A stretch of 64,000 nucleotides of DNA from NCBI RefSeq assembly GCF_030160395.1, contig NZ_BSOG01000006.1:1-64000 (forward strand), in the 5' to 3' direction. Below the pieces are notes generated by a model. The model saw only the letters and a list, made by a program, of their open reading frames with translations, made no database searches and was not told where the DNA came from. Positions within the stretch are counted from its first letter, which is position 1; every line of letters begins with the position of its first letter. Both the position numbers and the translations under genes were made by a program. Shown piece after piece: positions 35,894-44,811 of the stretch. The stretch is from Chitinimonas prasina (GTDB lineage Bacteria; Pseudomonadota; Gammaproteobacteria; Burkholderiales; Chitinimonadaceae).

Positions 35894-36265
35894 CTAGTAA
35901 CGCTCGATGTGCGCGGTATGGCGGTAAGGTGGATCATAGGGTTCGGGCCAGTAGTCGAGGATGTGGGTGATGCGACCGTGCTGCAGGGTAAAGAAGCTGA
36001 TGCCCTCGCAACTGGTGCCATCGACAAAGAAGGTGATGCGCGATACCGCCTGCTGCGCATTGCCGATCACGCTGTCTACCCTGAGCTGCCAATCACCGGG
36101 GTAGGTGATGTTGAAGTCCAGATAGTGATCTCGCCCCCGGATGCGCTCGCGGGTCTGCGGCACCTCGTAGACCACGTTTTCATCGAGCAGTGCCGCAAAC
36201 CCGGCCCAATCGCGCCTGTGCGCGGCTTGCCAGTACTGCTGCACGATCTGTTCGCTGCTTGCCAT
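35894..36265 (-). CDS. NTF2-like / SnoaL-type small protein
   Basis: 123 aa, cone-shaped NTF2-like fold expected: EQIVQQYWQAAHRRDWAGFAALLDENVVYEVP at the start, RGRDHYLDFN in the middle and TLQHGRITHILDYWPEP near the end. Such proteins act as isomerases, cyclases or ligand binders; no specific role can be assigned. A strong AAGGAGG site precedes the ATG. It probably heads a two-gene unit with the VOC gene under the inverted repeat upstream. Confidence 0.85.
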   Translation of the reverse strand: MASSEQIVQQYWQAAHRRDWAGFAALLDENVVYEVPQTRERIRGRDHYLDFNITYPGDWQLRVDSVIGNAQQAVSRITFFVDGTSCEGISFFTLQHGRITHILDYWPEPYDPPYRHTAHIERY

Positions 36266-36587
36266 GCTTCCTCCTTGATCCGGCCTTGTGGAGTACGTTC
36301 GTTCTCTGTGTATTGTGGAGAACGATCGTGCTCTGCGCAAGGGGTGTACCCGTAGCCGGACGACGCTATGGCCGTCGATGATGCCTGAGAGGCGCGATAA
36401 GCTTGGCGCTGCCGATGCAATCGGCCATGCCAACCCATTGGACATTGCCAGCGCCCACCACGGCGCTTGTGCTCTGCCTGCGGATGGCAGTTCGCTGACA
36501 GCTTTGTCCGCAACTGGCGAAGTACGGTGTGATTGTCTAACGTAAGGCTACTGCCGATCCGGCATTGGTCGATACAAAGGATAGACA
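36266..36587. promoter_or_regulatory. Divergent promoter region with a 37-bp inverted repeat
   Basis: The repeat at 36294-36330 has 13-bp arms (11 of 13 matching) TACGTTCGTTCTC and GAGAACGATCGTG around an 11-bp spacer. A minus-strand promoter TTGCGC-17-CACAAT overlaps it, so a repressor bound there would block the NTF2-like/VOC unit. No gene for such a repressor is adjacent. The right half holds the promoter of the DUF4394 gene; I see no other gene in this region. Confidence 0.55.
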
Positions 36588-37457
36588 ATGAGCCGCCTTG
36601 TTCCGCTGTTTGCATGCAGCCTGCTTGCGGCCTGCGCGACCGCCCCGTCCCAGCAACCCAGATCGGAAACCGCCTGGGTGCTGACTGCCGGTGGCAAGTT
36701 GCTGCGCATGAATGCAGGTGTGCCGGGCAAGATAGAGCAGACACTATCCATCAGTGGCCTGACTGCCGGTGAACGGCTATTAGGCATCGATTTCCGTTCC
36801 GCCAATGAAAAGCTCTACGGCTTGACCAGCGGTGGCCGGCTCTACGTCATTGAACCAAGCAATGGTCAGGCAACTGCCGTGGCGCCGATGGGTGTCACGC
36901 TGCCGGTGGCAGGGGAGTGGGGCTTGGACTTCAACCCGGTGGTAGATAGGCTGCGCGTGGTCAACTACGACGGGGTGAATTTGCGTCTGCATCCCGATAC
37001 CGGCGCACAGCTTGATGGTGACGCTAGCGCTGAGGGTGTGCAGCAGGATGCACGGCTGGCCTATGTCGACGGCGACCCATCCATGGGGCAGAAGCCAGCG
37101 ATCGCGGGGGCAGCCTACACCTACAGCAAGGTCAGTAAAACCGGCACCACCAACTTCGCCATCGACGCAGCGGCGGCCACGCTGGTGACCCAAGGTACGC
37201 GCGAGGGGGTGCAACCAGCGGTCGGCCCCAATAGCGGCAAGCTTTACACCGTGGGCAAGCTCGGTGCACAGCCCGAAGGGGGCGTGGGCTTTGATATCAG
37301 TTGGAAGGATAACGCTGCCTTTGCCGCGTTCCGCACTGCCGGCAGCAGGGCGCCCAGTCTTTATCTGGTTGACCTCAATACCGGCGCAGCGCGGCTGATA
37401 GGCGAGATCGCCAGCAGCGAGCCGGTGATCGGCCTGGCGATTGCGCCTAGCTGGTAG
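36588..37457 (+). CDS. DUF4394 domain-containing lipoprotein
   Basis: 289 aa. The signal MSRLVPLFACSLLAAC ends in a lipobox (LAAC, Cys16). The mature protein has repeated strand motifs of a DUF4394 beta-propeller-like domain: LLGIDFRSANEKLYGLTSGGRLYVIE, GLDFNPVVDRLRVVNYDGVNLRLHP and YTVGKLG. The function is unknown; envelope-anchored. The AAGGA site upstream supports the start. Confidence 0.88.
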   Translation: MSRLVPLFACSLLAACATAPSQQPRSETAWVLTAGGKLLRMNAGVPGKIEQTLSISGLTAGERLLGIDFRSANEKLYGLTSGGRLYVIEPSNGQATAVAPMGVTLPVAGEWGLDFNPVVDRLRVVNYDGVNLRLHPDTGAQLDGDASAEGVQQDARLAYVDGDPSMGQKPAIAGAAYTYSKVSKTGTTNFAIDAAAATLVTQGTREGVQPAVGPNSGKLYTVGKLGAQPEGGVGFDISWKDNAAFAAFRTAGSRAPSLYLVDLNTGAARLIGEIASSEPVIGLAIAPSW

Positions 37458-37548
37458 GTGCTGCCTGCAATCTCGCATGTATCGCTACGCGGCCTGGTGA
37501 GGGAAGTATTTCTCTTTAGTTATCCGCTGTGGCATGGCCTTGCTGCCC

Positions 37549-38484
37549 TCAAGCGGGCTGCGCGGCGGCCAGCCATGGGTCTTGCCCGGCTGAGCCAGCA
37601 AACTCGGCAAAGCGGGCCAGGATGAAGTCGGCGGCCCCTCTGACCTTGGCAGACAAGAATCGGCGGCTGGGGAAAACCAGGCAAAGATCCAGCCGGCCGG
37701 CACGCCACGCTGGCAACACTCGCACCAGCTCGCCCAGGCGCAGCGATTCGCTGGCTACATAGGAGGGCAGGATGGCGATCCCCATGCCGGCCACCGCGCT
37801 GGCACGCAGCACATCCTGGGTGTTGCACGATAGGGCGGGGGTGGGCCAGCGTACGTTCAGGGTTTCTTCCGTGCCACGGTAAAGCCGGCTATCCAGCCAG
37901 TTGCCGCTGGCCAGCAGTTGCTGTCCCTCAAGGTCTGCTGGTGTGTCGAGTGGAGGGTGCTGGGCCAGATAGCCTGGTGCTGCGCACAGTATCAGGTCGG
38001 AGTAGGCCAGGCGTCTTGCCACCAGGCTGCTGGCCAGGCCTTGCTGCTCGAACAGCAGGGCCAGGTCGAATCCTTCTTCCACCATGTCCACCGGCCGGGC
38101 GCCGAGTACCAGATCAATGCGCACCTCCGGAAAAGCCGCCCGATAGGCCGGCAGCACCGGCACGATATGGTGCTGGGCAAAGCTGAGTGGTGCATAGGCA
38201 CGCAATACCCCACGCGCTTCGGTCTGCCGGGCGGTCAGCATGGCGTCGGCTTCGTTTACCGCTTCCAGGATGTCTTGGCAACGCGCCAGGTAAGCCTGGC
38301 CTGCCTCGGTGAGTGAGAGCTTGCGGGTGGTGCGCTGCATCAAGCGGGCGCCCAGCTCGGTTTCCAGTTCCGAAATGATCAGGGAGATGGAAGCCTTGGA
38401 CAGCCCCATGGCCTCGGCGGCGCGCACAAAGCTGCCAGTCTCGGCAACGCGGACAAAGGTCTGCATGGCACGAAAGCGATCCAT
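37549..38484 (-). CDS. LysR-family transcriptional regulator
   Basis: 311 aa. The HTH is MDRFRAMQTFVRVAETGSFVRAAEAMGLSKASISLIISELE, followed by LGARLMQRTTRKLSLTEAGQAYL. The CrgA/DmlR-like group has this spacing. The effector-binding domain runs from ~90 to 295. It is divergent from an outer-membrane beta-barrel gene and probably regulates it or itself. The effector is unknown. Confidence 0.93.
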   Translation of the reverse strand: MDRFRAMQTFVRVAETGSFVRAAEAMGLSKASISLIISELETELGARLMQRTTRKLSLTEAGQAYLARCQDILEAVNEADAMLTARQTEARGVLRAYAPLSFAQHHIVPVLPAYRAAFPEVRIDLVLGARPVDMVEEGFDLALLFEQQGLASSLVARRLAYSDLILCAAPGYLAQHPPLDTPADLEGQQLLASGNWLDSRLYRGTEETLNVRWPTPALSCNTQDVLRASAVAGMGIAILPSYVASESLRLGELVRVLPAWRAGRLDLCLVFPSRRFLSAKVRGAADFILARFAEFAGSAGQDPWLAAAQPA

Positions 38485-38510
38485 GGTAAAAGTTCCTTCT
38501 TATTGTTTAG

Positions 38511-38521
38511 GTTTATTAAAC
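38511..38521. promoter_or_regulatory. Candidate LysR-type operator
   Basis: The perfect palindrome GTTTATTAAAC lies 27 bp upstream of the LysR start codon in the divergent spacer, in an AT-rich context that probably also contains promoter boxes. Confidence 0.4.
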
Positions 38522-38648
38522 TATTAATTGAAATATCGCTTATTTATCGCTGTGCGGTCAAACGGCAGAATGCAAACCGTGGCAAGAACGACAAGGCCAC
38601 CGCCGGCCGGAAGCCGGCTTACTTTGCAAACTCTGAAGGAGTAGGACC

Positions 38649-39140
38649 ATGAAGACCATGACCAAACAGACCATCGCCCTGAGCGCCTTGATCGCCGGCC
38701 TGAGCGCTGTGCCGGCCATGGCCGACGCCAATGGCGTGTACGTATTCGGCCAAGCCACCCATGCCCGTGAAACCCACGCTAACAAGCAGGTCGCCAACGG
38801 CCTTGGCGCTGGTGTCGGTTACCGGCTCAGTGACAACTTTGCGGTCGAGGGCGGCTACACCGGCCTGAAAGAACGCACCGGCATGGCTGATCAGACTGCC
38901 AATGTCCGCGCCGTCGGCATCCTGCCGGTGAATGAGCAGATAGAAGTCAACGGCAAGCTCGGTTATGCCCGCACCGGCGATACCCTGGGCAATGCTGCCA
39001 AAGATGGCCTGACCTACGGGGTGGGCGCCAGCTACAAGCTGGACAAGAACTGGGCAGTACGCGCCGACTACGATCGCCTGAAGGCCGGCGGTGAACAACG
39101 TATCAATACTTACTCGGCTGGCGTGCAGTACCAGTTCTAA
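38649..39140 (+). CDS. Outer-membrane beta-barrel protein (OmpA/OmpX-like)
   Basis: 163 aa with a signal peptide ending at AMA (about residue 25). The mature ~138 residues alternate as amphipathic strands for an 8-stranded barrel: GVYVFGQATHAR, NGLGAGVGYRLSDNFAVEGGYTGL, YGVGASYKLDKNWAVRADYD. It ends in YQF, the usual aromatic C-terminus recognised by the BAM machinery. There is no OmpA periplasmic domain. AAGGAG precedes the ATG. The function is unknown. Confidence 0.87.
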   Translation: MKTMTKQTIALSALIAGLSAVPAMADANGVYVFGQATHARETHANKQVANGLGAGVGYRLSDNFAVEGGYTGLKERTGMADQTANVRAVGILPVNEQIEVNGKLGYARTGDTLGNAAKDGLTYGVGASYKLDKNWAVRADYDRLKAGGEQRINTYSAGVQYQF

Positions 39141-39212
39141 GCGGCGCCGCAGCCGGAGCGGCAGCGCAAACCGCTCCGGTGCCTTCCCTGCATGATTGAA
39201 TCTCCCTGACTG

Positions 39213-39239
39213 AAGCGCCCCCTGGTGGGCGCTTTTTTT
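39213..39239 (+). terminator. Rho-independent terminator after the beta-barrel gene
   Basis: AAGCGCCC and GGGCGCTT form an 8-bp stem over CCTGGT, followed by seven T residues. The T-run overlaps the stop codon of the convergent gene at 39238. Confidence 0.93.
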
Positions 39240-40098
39240 AGCTGTTGCCAGCCAGTAGGGGTAACCCAAACTGCGCACTGAGCCTTGCGTCCAATTCTCT
39301 CAAGTACGACATGCCATAGCGACCTTGCTCCAGACCGGTGTACAGATGCTCAGGTAGATCGCTTTGGTATGCAGTGCTCAAGGATGCCAGGCCCAGCGCA
39401 ATTGCTGCGACACTGTCCACATCACCGCCCAGCGCTACGCTATGCCGCAGTATTTCTGCATAGGAGCGATGCTGGGACATGACTGTCATGACGGCGTGGA
39501 CGGTCTGGATGCCATCGCACTCAACCTCGGCATCCCAGTCGTTGCGCCACGCATGCTTTGTCTTTTCCGAAACAAATGTGGTCAATTGGGCAACTGGTCC
39601 AAGTTGATAGACCAAGTAGTGGCTGGCATAGGCGACTGCCATGGCTGAGACCACACCTTCGGGGGTGTTATGAGTCAGTTGTGCTTGCACCCTGCATTGC
39701 TGTTCCATCGTTTGTTGATCTTTTACCAAGCCTAGCGGGACCGAGCGCATGGCTGCCCCGTTTCGGCTACTGTCTGGGCGGAGGATGGCAAGCAAGGCGG
39801 CACCATCCGCCACATCACTTAACAACTGATACAGACCTTTGGCATAGCCTAGACGCTTGTCGCGCTTAAAGGCGCGGACAAATCCATCAGCAATATTGGC
39901 AGGGCTCCAGTCAAGCCGATCCAGCAATAGCTCAGCTATCGCAATGCTCATCTGGGTGTCGTCTGTGTAAGAGCCGGCAGGCATGCCCAGATAGTGCTGC
40001 TGGTAAGCAGTGAGATCGTTGTATTGCGCTATTTTGGGCCGTTCGCAAAACTCGAACCCGGCGCCGTAGGCATCACCGATGGCTATTTCAACTAGCAT
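39238..40098 (-). CDS. ADP-ribosylglycohydrolase family protein
   Basis: 286 aa, ADP-ribosylglycohydrolase (ARH/DraG-like) all-helical fold. Metal-site motifs are IAIGDAYGAGFEF (5-17), GSYTDDTQM (42-50) and GGDVDSVAAIALGLA near residue 226. Such enzymes remove ADP-ribose from proteins or nucleic acids. No ADP-ribosyltransferase lies nearby. The ATG at 40098 follows AGGGGGG. Its TAA sits in the T-run of the convergent terminator. It is divergent from the rtcB-like gene, 372 bp apart. Confidence 0.88.
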   Translation of the reverse strand: MLVEIAIGDAYGAGFEFCERPKIAQYNDLTAYQQHYLGMPAGSYTDDTQMSIAIAELLLDRLDWSPANIADGFVRAFKRDKRLGYAKGLYQLLSDVADGAALLAILRPDSSRNGAAMRSVPLGLVKDQQTMEQQCRVQAQLTHNTPEGVVSAMAVAYASHYLVYQLGPVAQLTTFVSEKTKHAWRNDWDAEVECDGIQTVHAVMTVMSQHRSYAEILRHSVALGGDVDSVAAIALGLASLSTAYQSDLPEHLYTGLEQGRYGMSYLRELDARLSAQFGLPLLAGNS

Positions 40099-40470
40099 GT
40101 GTACCCCCCTGGTTGGTCTACGCGCCATTCTGCCAGTTTGCGACTGGCATCGGCGTTAGCGCAGTGGCCACGTTGTTTACAGGAGCAACTAAAGCCGCCG
40201 CTTCCACCGCCGATCAGGCCGCTGCCAAAGCGAGCACGCCATCCCGTTTTCTATTGCTGAATGACCTGCCTATTGGAAAATTTGGGTTGGGTAGTTTCTT
40301 TTTTTTGGGCAATGGGAATCTAACTCTTACCTGAGGGCACCGCCATTTTGAGGCTTTACTGGCTGGCGGCGTTATTGCTAGACTGCGCATCCCTTCAAGT
40401 TTGCTGCTGCAGAAGGACATGCCCCCACGCATTTGGACGTGGGGCATTGCCATGTCTCTGGAAAGCAGCA
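40099..40470. promoter_or_regulatory. 372-bp divergent region with a hairpin before rtcB
   Basis: I see no gene here. On the + strand TGCCCCCACG (40420-40429) pairs with CGTGGGGCA (40438-40446), one bulged C, only 24 bp before the RtcB ATG, and may influence translation. A 9-T run lies around 40300-40307. No RtcR-type (sigma54 activator) gene is adjacent. Confidence 0.45.
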
Positions 40471-41862
40471 ATGTCTACCTTACTTCGTTTACAAAAAGCC
40501 TTGGCGCGCCAAGGTGTGATGGTGCAGTTCGACCGGGGTGTTTACCAGCTCGCCCGTGCCGACAGTGCCGCCACTGTTTTACTCCCCGCCAGTTTTCCGC
40601 TGGAAGAAAAGGCTGTTCGGCAACTGCTGGATTTCGCTGCCGTACGTTCGGCAGATGGCCACCATGCGGTTTGCAAGGCCTGCGCCACGCCGGATTTTCA
40701 CCCCGGCTCCATTGCACCTGTTGGTTCTGTGGTGGCAACAGGGCCGAATTTCGTGATTCCGGCCAGCATAGGCACGGATATCAACTGCGGCATGCGCTTG
40801 ATTACCACCGGGCTGGATGAAGCGGGCTTTGCCCGGCATCGCGATGTATTACTGGCGCGGCTGACCCGGGTGTTGCTCGACAACGGCCGCGATGTGCCTT
40901 TGCGCAGCCAGGCTTTCCGTAACCTGTTTGATGTTGGCCCCTTGGGCTTGATAGATGGCTTGGGTAGGGAAGGATTATGGGCCGGTGTCGATACCGCTCG
41001 GCTGGCTGCAGAATTGACGGACTGCATAGGCCTTGCGGACTTTGCCGGCAATAGTCGCTATGCGCCCGATGCCATGGTGGGTAATCGGGAGCTGCTGCGC
41101 GACCCCTGTCTGGGCACGCCAGGCGCAGGTAACCACTTTGTGGAGTTCCAGCGGGTGGATGCCGTGCTGGATCGGCATGCCGCCTACCGGGCTGGCCTCA
41201 AGCAAGGGGAGGTGGTGCTGATGATACATAGCGGCTCGCGTGACCTGGGTTTCTATGTGGGGCAGCGCTGGATGGATAAGGCACGTGATGCCTGGCCGCA
41301 AGGGGTGAAGCACCCTGCGAGCGGCCTGTATGGCCTGGCGGGCACGCTGGCGGCGGAATATCTGGTAGCGATGGGTACGGCCGCCCGCTATGCCTGGTTG
41401 AATCGGGTGGTGCTGGCCGAACTGGTCCGCAAGGAACTGGCCGAGGTGACAGGTGCCACAACATCCCGCCTGGTGGTGGATGTACCCCATAACGTGGTGC
41501 TGCAGGAGCAGGGCTTCAATATCCACCGTAAAGGGGCGACGCCGGCACGCTGTGGCGACCTGGCCCTGATACCCGGCTCGATGGGAGATGCGTCTTATCT
41601 GGTCAGTGGCCTGGGCAATGCAGACTGGCTGTGGTCGTGCAGCCACGGTGCGGGTCGTCAGCTGAGGCGGCAGGAGGTGCGCCGCATGCGTCAGGCTCAG
41701 GCAGACGGTAGCTGGCATTGTGTGACGTTGCGGGAAGAGCGGCGGATTGAAGAGGCGCCGCACGCCTACAAGCCCATCGGCCCGGTACTGGCTGCGCAGG
41801 AGGAGGCTGGCCTGCTGGCCCCGGTGGCCAGGTTGTTGCCACTGGTGACCTTCAAGGCTTGA
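40471..41862 (+). CDS. rtcB: RtcB-family RNA ligase
   Basis: 463 aa, in the usual range. Metal and guanylate site motifs are intact: IGTDINCGM (Asp-x-x-Cys), GAGNHFVEF, HSGSRDLG, VVDVPHNVV and the guanylylated-His motif SHGAGR. It joins 2',3'-cyclic-phosphate or 3'-phosphate ends to 5'-OH RNA ends, in tRNA/rRNA repair. The branch differs from E. coli RtcB in the first motif (DINCGM rather than DIGCGM). No rtcA or rtcR is present. The start follows GGAAAG. It lies convergent with mmsB. Confidence 0.92.
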   Translation: MSTLLRLQKALARQGVMVQFDRGVYQLARADSAATVLLPASFPLEEKAVRQLLDFAAVRSADGHHAVCKACATPDFHPGSIAPVGSVVATGPNFVIPASIGTDINCGMRLITTGLDEAGFARHRDVLLARLTRVLLDNGRDVPLRSQAFRNLFDVGPLGLIDGLGREGLWAGVDTARLAAELTDCIGLADFAGNSRYAPDAMVGNRELLRDPCLGTPGAGNHFVEFQRVDAVLDRHAAYRAGLKQGEVVLMIHSGSRDLGFYVGQRWMDKARDAWPQGVKHPASGLYGLAGTLAAEYLVAMGTAARYAWLNRVVLAELVRKELAEVTGATTSRLVVDVPHNVVLQEQGFNIHRKGATPARCGDLALIPGSMGDASYLVSGLGNADWLWSCSHGAGRQLRRQEVRRMRQAQADGSWHCVTLREERRIEEAPHAYKPIGPVLAAQEEAGLLAPVARLLPLVTFKA

Positions 41863-41931
41863 TGGCGTCTCTGGCTGGCTCGCAGTTGATCGCCCTTGGG
41901 AACCGCTACTGCCGGACGTAGCCCCGATGGC

Positions 41932-41969
41932 AAGCGGAGGGTGCCGCCTGATGACGGTACCCTCCGCTT
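41932..41969. terminator. Hairpin between convergent rtcB and mmsB
   Basis: AAGCGGAGGGT and ACCCTCCGCTT form a perfect 11-bp stem with additional inner GCCG/CGGT pairing. There is no T-run, but its position suits bidirectional termination. Confidence 0.55.
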
Positions 41970-41983
41970 GGCCCCGCGCGCGC

Positions 41984-42880
41984 TCAGCTGCGCTTGAGCA
42001 ATTGCTGGATGCTGGAGAAATCCTGCCCGCCATGGCCCAGGCTGCTATGCAGGGCATAGAGCTGGCGCGACAGGCTGCCCAGCGGCGTGCTGGACTTGCT
42101 GGCCAGGGCGGCCTCCATGGCGAGGCCCAGGTCCTTGAGCATCAGATCCACGCCAAAGCCGCCTTCGTAGCCACGGCTGGCGGGCGTGTTCTCCATCACC
42201 CCTGGCCAGGGGTTGTATTTTTCCAGGCTCCAGTTGCCGCCGGAGCTGACGCGCATGATATCGCTCAGTACCTTGGGGTCCAGGCCGTTAGCCACGCCGA
42301 GGTTGAGTGCTTCAGCCGTGCCTATCATGTGGATGGCCAGCAGCATGTTGTTGGCGATCTTGGCCACCTGGCCCGCGCCTGCACTACCGGCATGGAACAG
42401 GTTCTTGCCCATGGCTTCCAGCAAGGGGCGGGCGCGTTCCAGGTTGGCCGCCTCGCCACCGATGATGAAGGTGAGGGTGCCGGCAGCGGCACCTGCTGTG
42501 CCACCCGAAACCGGGGCGTCGAGCATGGCCACGCCACGGGTCTTGGCTGCGGCATGGACCGCACGCGCTACCTCGGGCGAGATGGTGGAGCACTCCAGTA
42601 CCAGGGCGCCTGGCTTGACGGCGTGTATCAGTCGGCCTTCACCCAGGTAAAGGGCCTCTACATGCTGGCTGGCGGGCAGCATGGTTATGACGACGTCGGC
42701 CTCGGTGACGGCGTGCAGGGCATTGGGGGCGGCCTTGGCCCCCAGTGCCACGGCGGCCTCGACGGCAGCCGGTACCAGGTCGAACACGGTGAGCGCGTGG
42801 CCGGCCTTGAGCAGGTTGGCAGCCATGGGGCCGCCCATGTGTCCCAGGCCGATAAAGGCGATATGGCAAGCGTTGGTCAT
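41984..42880 (-). CDS. mmsB: 3-hydroxyisobutyrate dehydrogenase
   Basis: 298 aa beta-hydroxyacid dehydrogenase. The NAD-binding motif FIGLGHMGGPMA is at 9-20, the substrate motif DAPVSGGTAGA at ~120, and the catalytic Lys lies in GAGQVAKIANN (~170). It oxidises 3-hydroxyisobutyrate to methylmalonate semialdehyde in valine catabolism. It lies 16 bp downstream of mmsA in the same unit. Confidence 0.95.
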   Translation of the reverse strand: MTNACHIAFIGLGHMGGPMAANLLKAGHALTVFDLVPAAVEAAVALGAKAAPNALHAVTEADVVITMLPASQHVEALYLGEGRLIHAVKPGALVLECSTISPEVARAVHAAAKTRGVAMLDAPVSGGTAGAAAGTLTFIIGGEAANLERARPLLEAMGKNLFHAGSAGAGQVAKIANNMLLAIHMIGTAEALNLGVANGLDPKVLSDIMRVSSGGNWSLEKYNPWPGVMENTPASRGYEGGFGVDLMLKDLGLAMEAALASKSSTPLGSLSRQLYALHSSLGHGGQDFSSIQQLLKRS

Positions 42881-42896
42881 CGGGTTTCCTTGGCGA

Positions 42897-44393
42897 TCAG
42901 CGCAGCGAGATGGTGGTGTTGACGGGACCGGCAGTCGCTTCGTCGTCGAACCAGCGGGCGGTCACGGTCTTGGTCTGGGTGTAGAAGCGGATCACTTCCT
43001 TACCATAGGGGCCGAGATCACCGAGCTTGGAGCCGCGCGAGCCGGTAAAGCTGAAGAAGGGAACCGGCACCGGGATAGGCACGTTGATACCCACCTGGCC
43101 GACGTCGATATCGTGCTGGAAGCGGCGTGCGGCAGCGCCGCTCTGGGTAAACAGGGCCGTACCATTGCCATAGGGGTTGGCGTTGACGAAGGCAATGGCC
43201 TCGTCGAGCGTGTCCACTTCGACGATACACAGCACCGGACCAAAAATCTCCTGCTCGTACACCTGCATGCCGGCCTTGACGCCCGAGAAGATGGTGGGGC
43301 CGACGAAGTTGCCATCGGGGTAGCCCACTACCGCCGGGTTGCGGCCATCCAGCTCCAGTTTGGCGCCTTCCTCGACGCCTTGGCCTATCAGTTTCTCTAC
43401 CCGTGCCAGGGCCTGCCGGTTGATCAGGGGGCCGAGGTCGGCGCCGGCTTCGTGGCCGGCACTGACCTTGAGGGTTTGCGCACGGGCCACGATCTCGGGT
43501 ATCCAGTCGCGCGCCTTGCCCACCAACACCGCCACCGAGATGGCCATGCAGCGTTGGCCCGCTGCACCAAAGGCCGCGCCCACCAGGGCATTGAGGGTTT
43601 GCTCCTTGTTGGCGTCGGGCAGGAAAACCGCATGGTTCTTAGCGCCCAGCATGGCCTGTACCCGTTTGCCGTGCTCGCTGCCCCGGCGGTAGACATGGGT
43701 GCCAACCCCTACTGAGCCGACAAAGGAGATGGCCTTGATATCAGGGTGGTCGCACAGGGCGTTGACCGCATCGACGCCGCCATGCACCACGTTGAGCACC
43801 CCCTTGGGCAAGCCGGCTTGTTGTGCCAGCTGCGCCAGCAGCATGGGAGTCATGGGGTCCTGTTCGCTGGGCTTGAGCACAAAGGTATTGCCGGTCACGC
43901 AGGCCATGGGAAACATCCACAGCGGAATCATGGCGGGGAAGTTGAACGGCGTGATACCGGCACAGACACCCAGCGGCTGGCGGATGGCATAGGTATCGAC
44001 GCCACCGGCGACGTTCTCAGCGAACTCTCCCATCTGCAGGCTGCCGACCGAACAGGCGTGTTCCACCACTTCCAGGCCACGGAATACATCGCCCTTGGCA
44101 TCGGCCAGGGTCTTGCCTTGCTCACGGGTCAGGGTGGCGGCCAGTGTATCCATGTGCTCGCGTATCAAGGCCTGCAGGCGCAGGAACACGCGAGCCCGCT
44201 CGGCAATCGGCGTGGCGCGCCAGGCCGGGAAGGCTGCCTTGGCGGCGGCTACCGCCTGGGCGACTTCATCACTGCCGCACATGGGCACGCGGGCCAAGAC
44301 CTCCTGGGTGGCCGGGTTACGTACCTCTTGCCACTGGCTGGCGCTCGATTCGGTGAATTCGCCGTTGATCAGCAGTTTTACATTCTCGGTCAT
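42897..44393 (-). CDS. mmsA: CoA-acylating methylmalonate-semialdehyde dehydrogenase
   Basis: 498 aa aldehyde dehydrogenase superfamily. The catalytic Cys is in GQRCMAISV (near residue 283), and the MmsA-type [16 protein letters not shown] and EPLPVPV-like C-terminal [16 protein letters not shown] block identify the subfamily. It converts methylmalonate semialdehyde to propionyl-CoA with NAD and CoA. It forms the mmsAB unit with the next gene, and a LiuR-like palindrome lies 126 bp upstream of its start. Confidence 0.95.
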   Translation of the reverse strand: MTENVKLLINGEFTESSASQWQEVRNPATQEVLARVPMCGSDEVAQAVAAAKAAFPAWRATPIAERARVFLRLQALIREHMDTLAATLTREQGKTLADAKGDVFRGLEVVEHACSVGSLQMGEFAENVAGGVDTYAIRQPLGVCAGITPFNFPAMIPLWMFPMACVTGNTFVLKPSEQDPMTPMLLAQLAQQAGLPKGVLNVVHGGVDAVNALCDHPDIKAISFVGSVGVGTHVYRRGSEHGKRVQAMLGAKNHAVFLPDANKEQTLNALVGAAFGAAGQRCMAISVAVLVGKARDWIPEIVARAQTLKVSAGHEAGADLGPLINRQALARVEKLIGQGVEEGAKLELDGRNPAVVGYPDGNFVGPTIFSGVKAGMQVYEQEIFGPVLCIVEVDTLDEAIAFVNANPYGNGTALFTQSGAAARRFQHDIDVGQVGINVPIPVPVPFFSFTGSRGSKLGDLGPYGKEVIRFYTQTKTVTARWFDDEATAGPVNTTISLR

Positions 44394-44811
44394 GTCTCGC
44401 TCCTTGTTTGTTTTGGATGGTTGCAGCCTTGCCTGGGTATGGTGGATGCGCGGGAACCGGGCTTGCGCGAAGCACCTTGCAGGGTGTGCTGCATTGCTGG
44501 CTAGCTTTGTAACTTCACATTGACGTAAACGTCAATCAGTCGTGATGGATTTTTCTGCCGCTTGCCACTCCGCTAGCTTGGACTGGACGGCCGCCTGCGG
44601 GTTGCGGTCCGCTGCCCATCTCGGCACCTGGCCTGACCAATGGCGTGCTTGCCGGGTGGCTGTGTCATTTGATCCACTGGACAAACGTACAAGTTGTATG
44701 TGGGTTTTCCCTAGTCTAACCATATTGGAGCCCCGAAATAAAAACGCAGCACAGGGGCAGGAGCGGCTGCCACAAGCAGCCAACATAACAAGGTGAGAAC
44801 TAGGAGCAACT
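44394..44811. other. 418-bp divergent region between mmsA and the M35 protease gene
   Basis: It contains the 18-bp palindrome at 44519-44536 and presumably two promoters. A + strand frame at 44542-44796 has no ribosome-binding site and odd composition, so I do not call a gene. Confidence 0.5.
44519..44536. promoter_or_regulatory. LiuR-like operator upstream of mmsAB
   Basis: The sequence ATTGACGTAAACGTCAAT is a palindrome (7-bp arms around a 4-bp centre). Proteobacterial MerR-family LiuR regulators of branched-chain amino acid degradation recognise closely similar TTnACGTnnACGTnAA sites. Its location upstream of mmsAB fits that role; no liuR gene is in the window. Confidence 0.6.

Noticed and set aside
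44542-44796. 84-codon frame in the mmsA/M35 spacer
   Set aside because: No ribosome-binding site and no protein-like pattern; the region is better read as promoter sequence.
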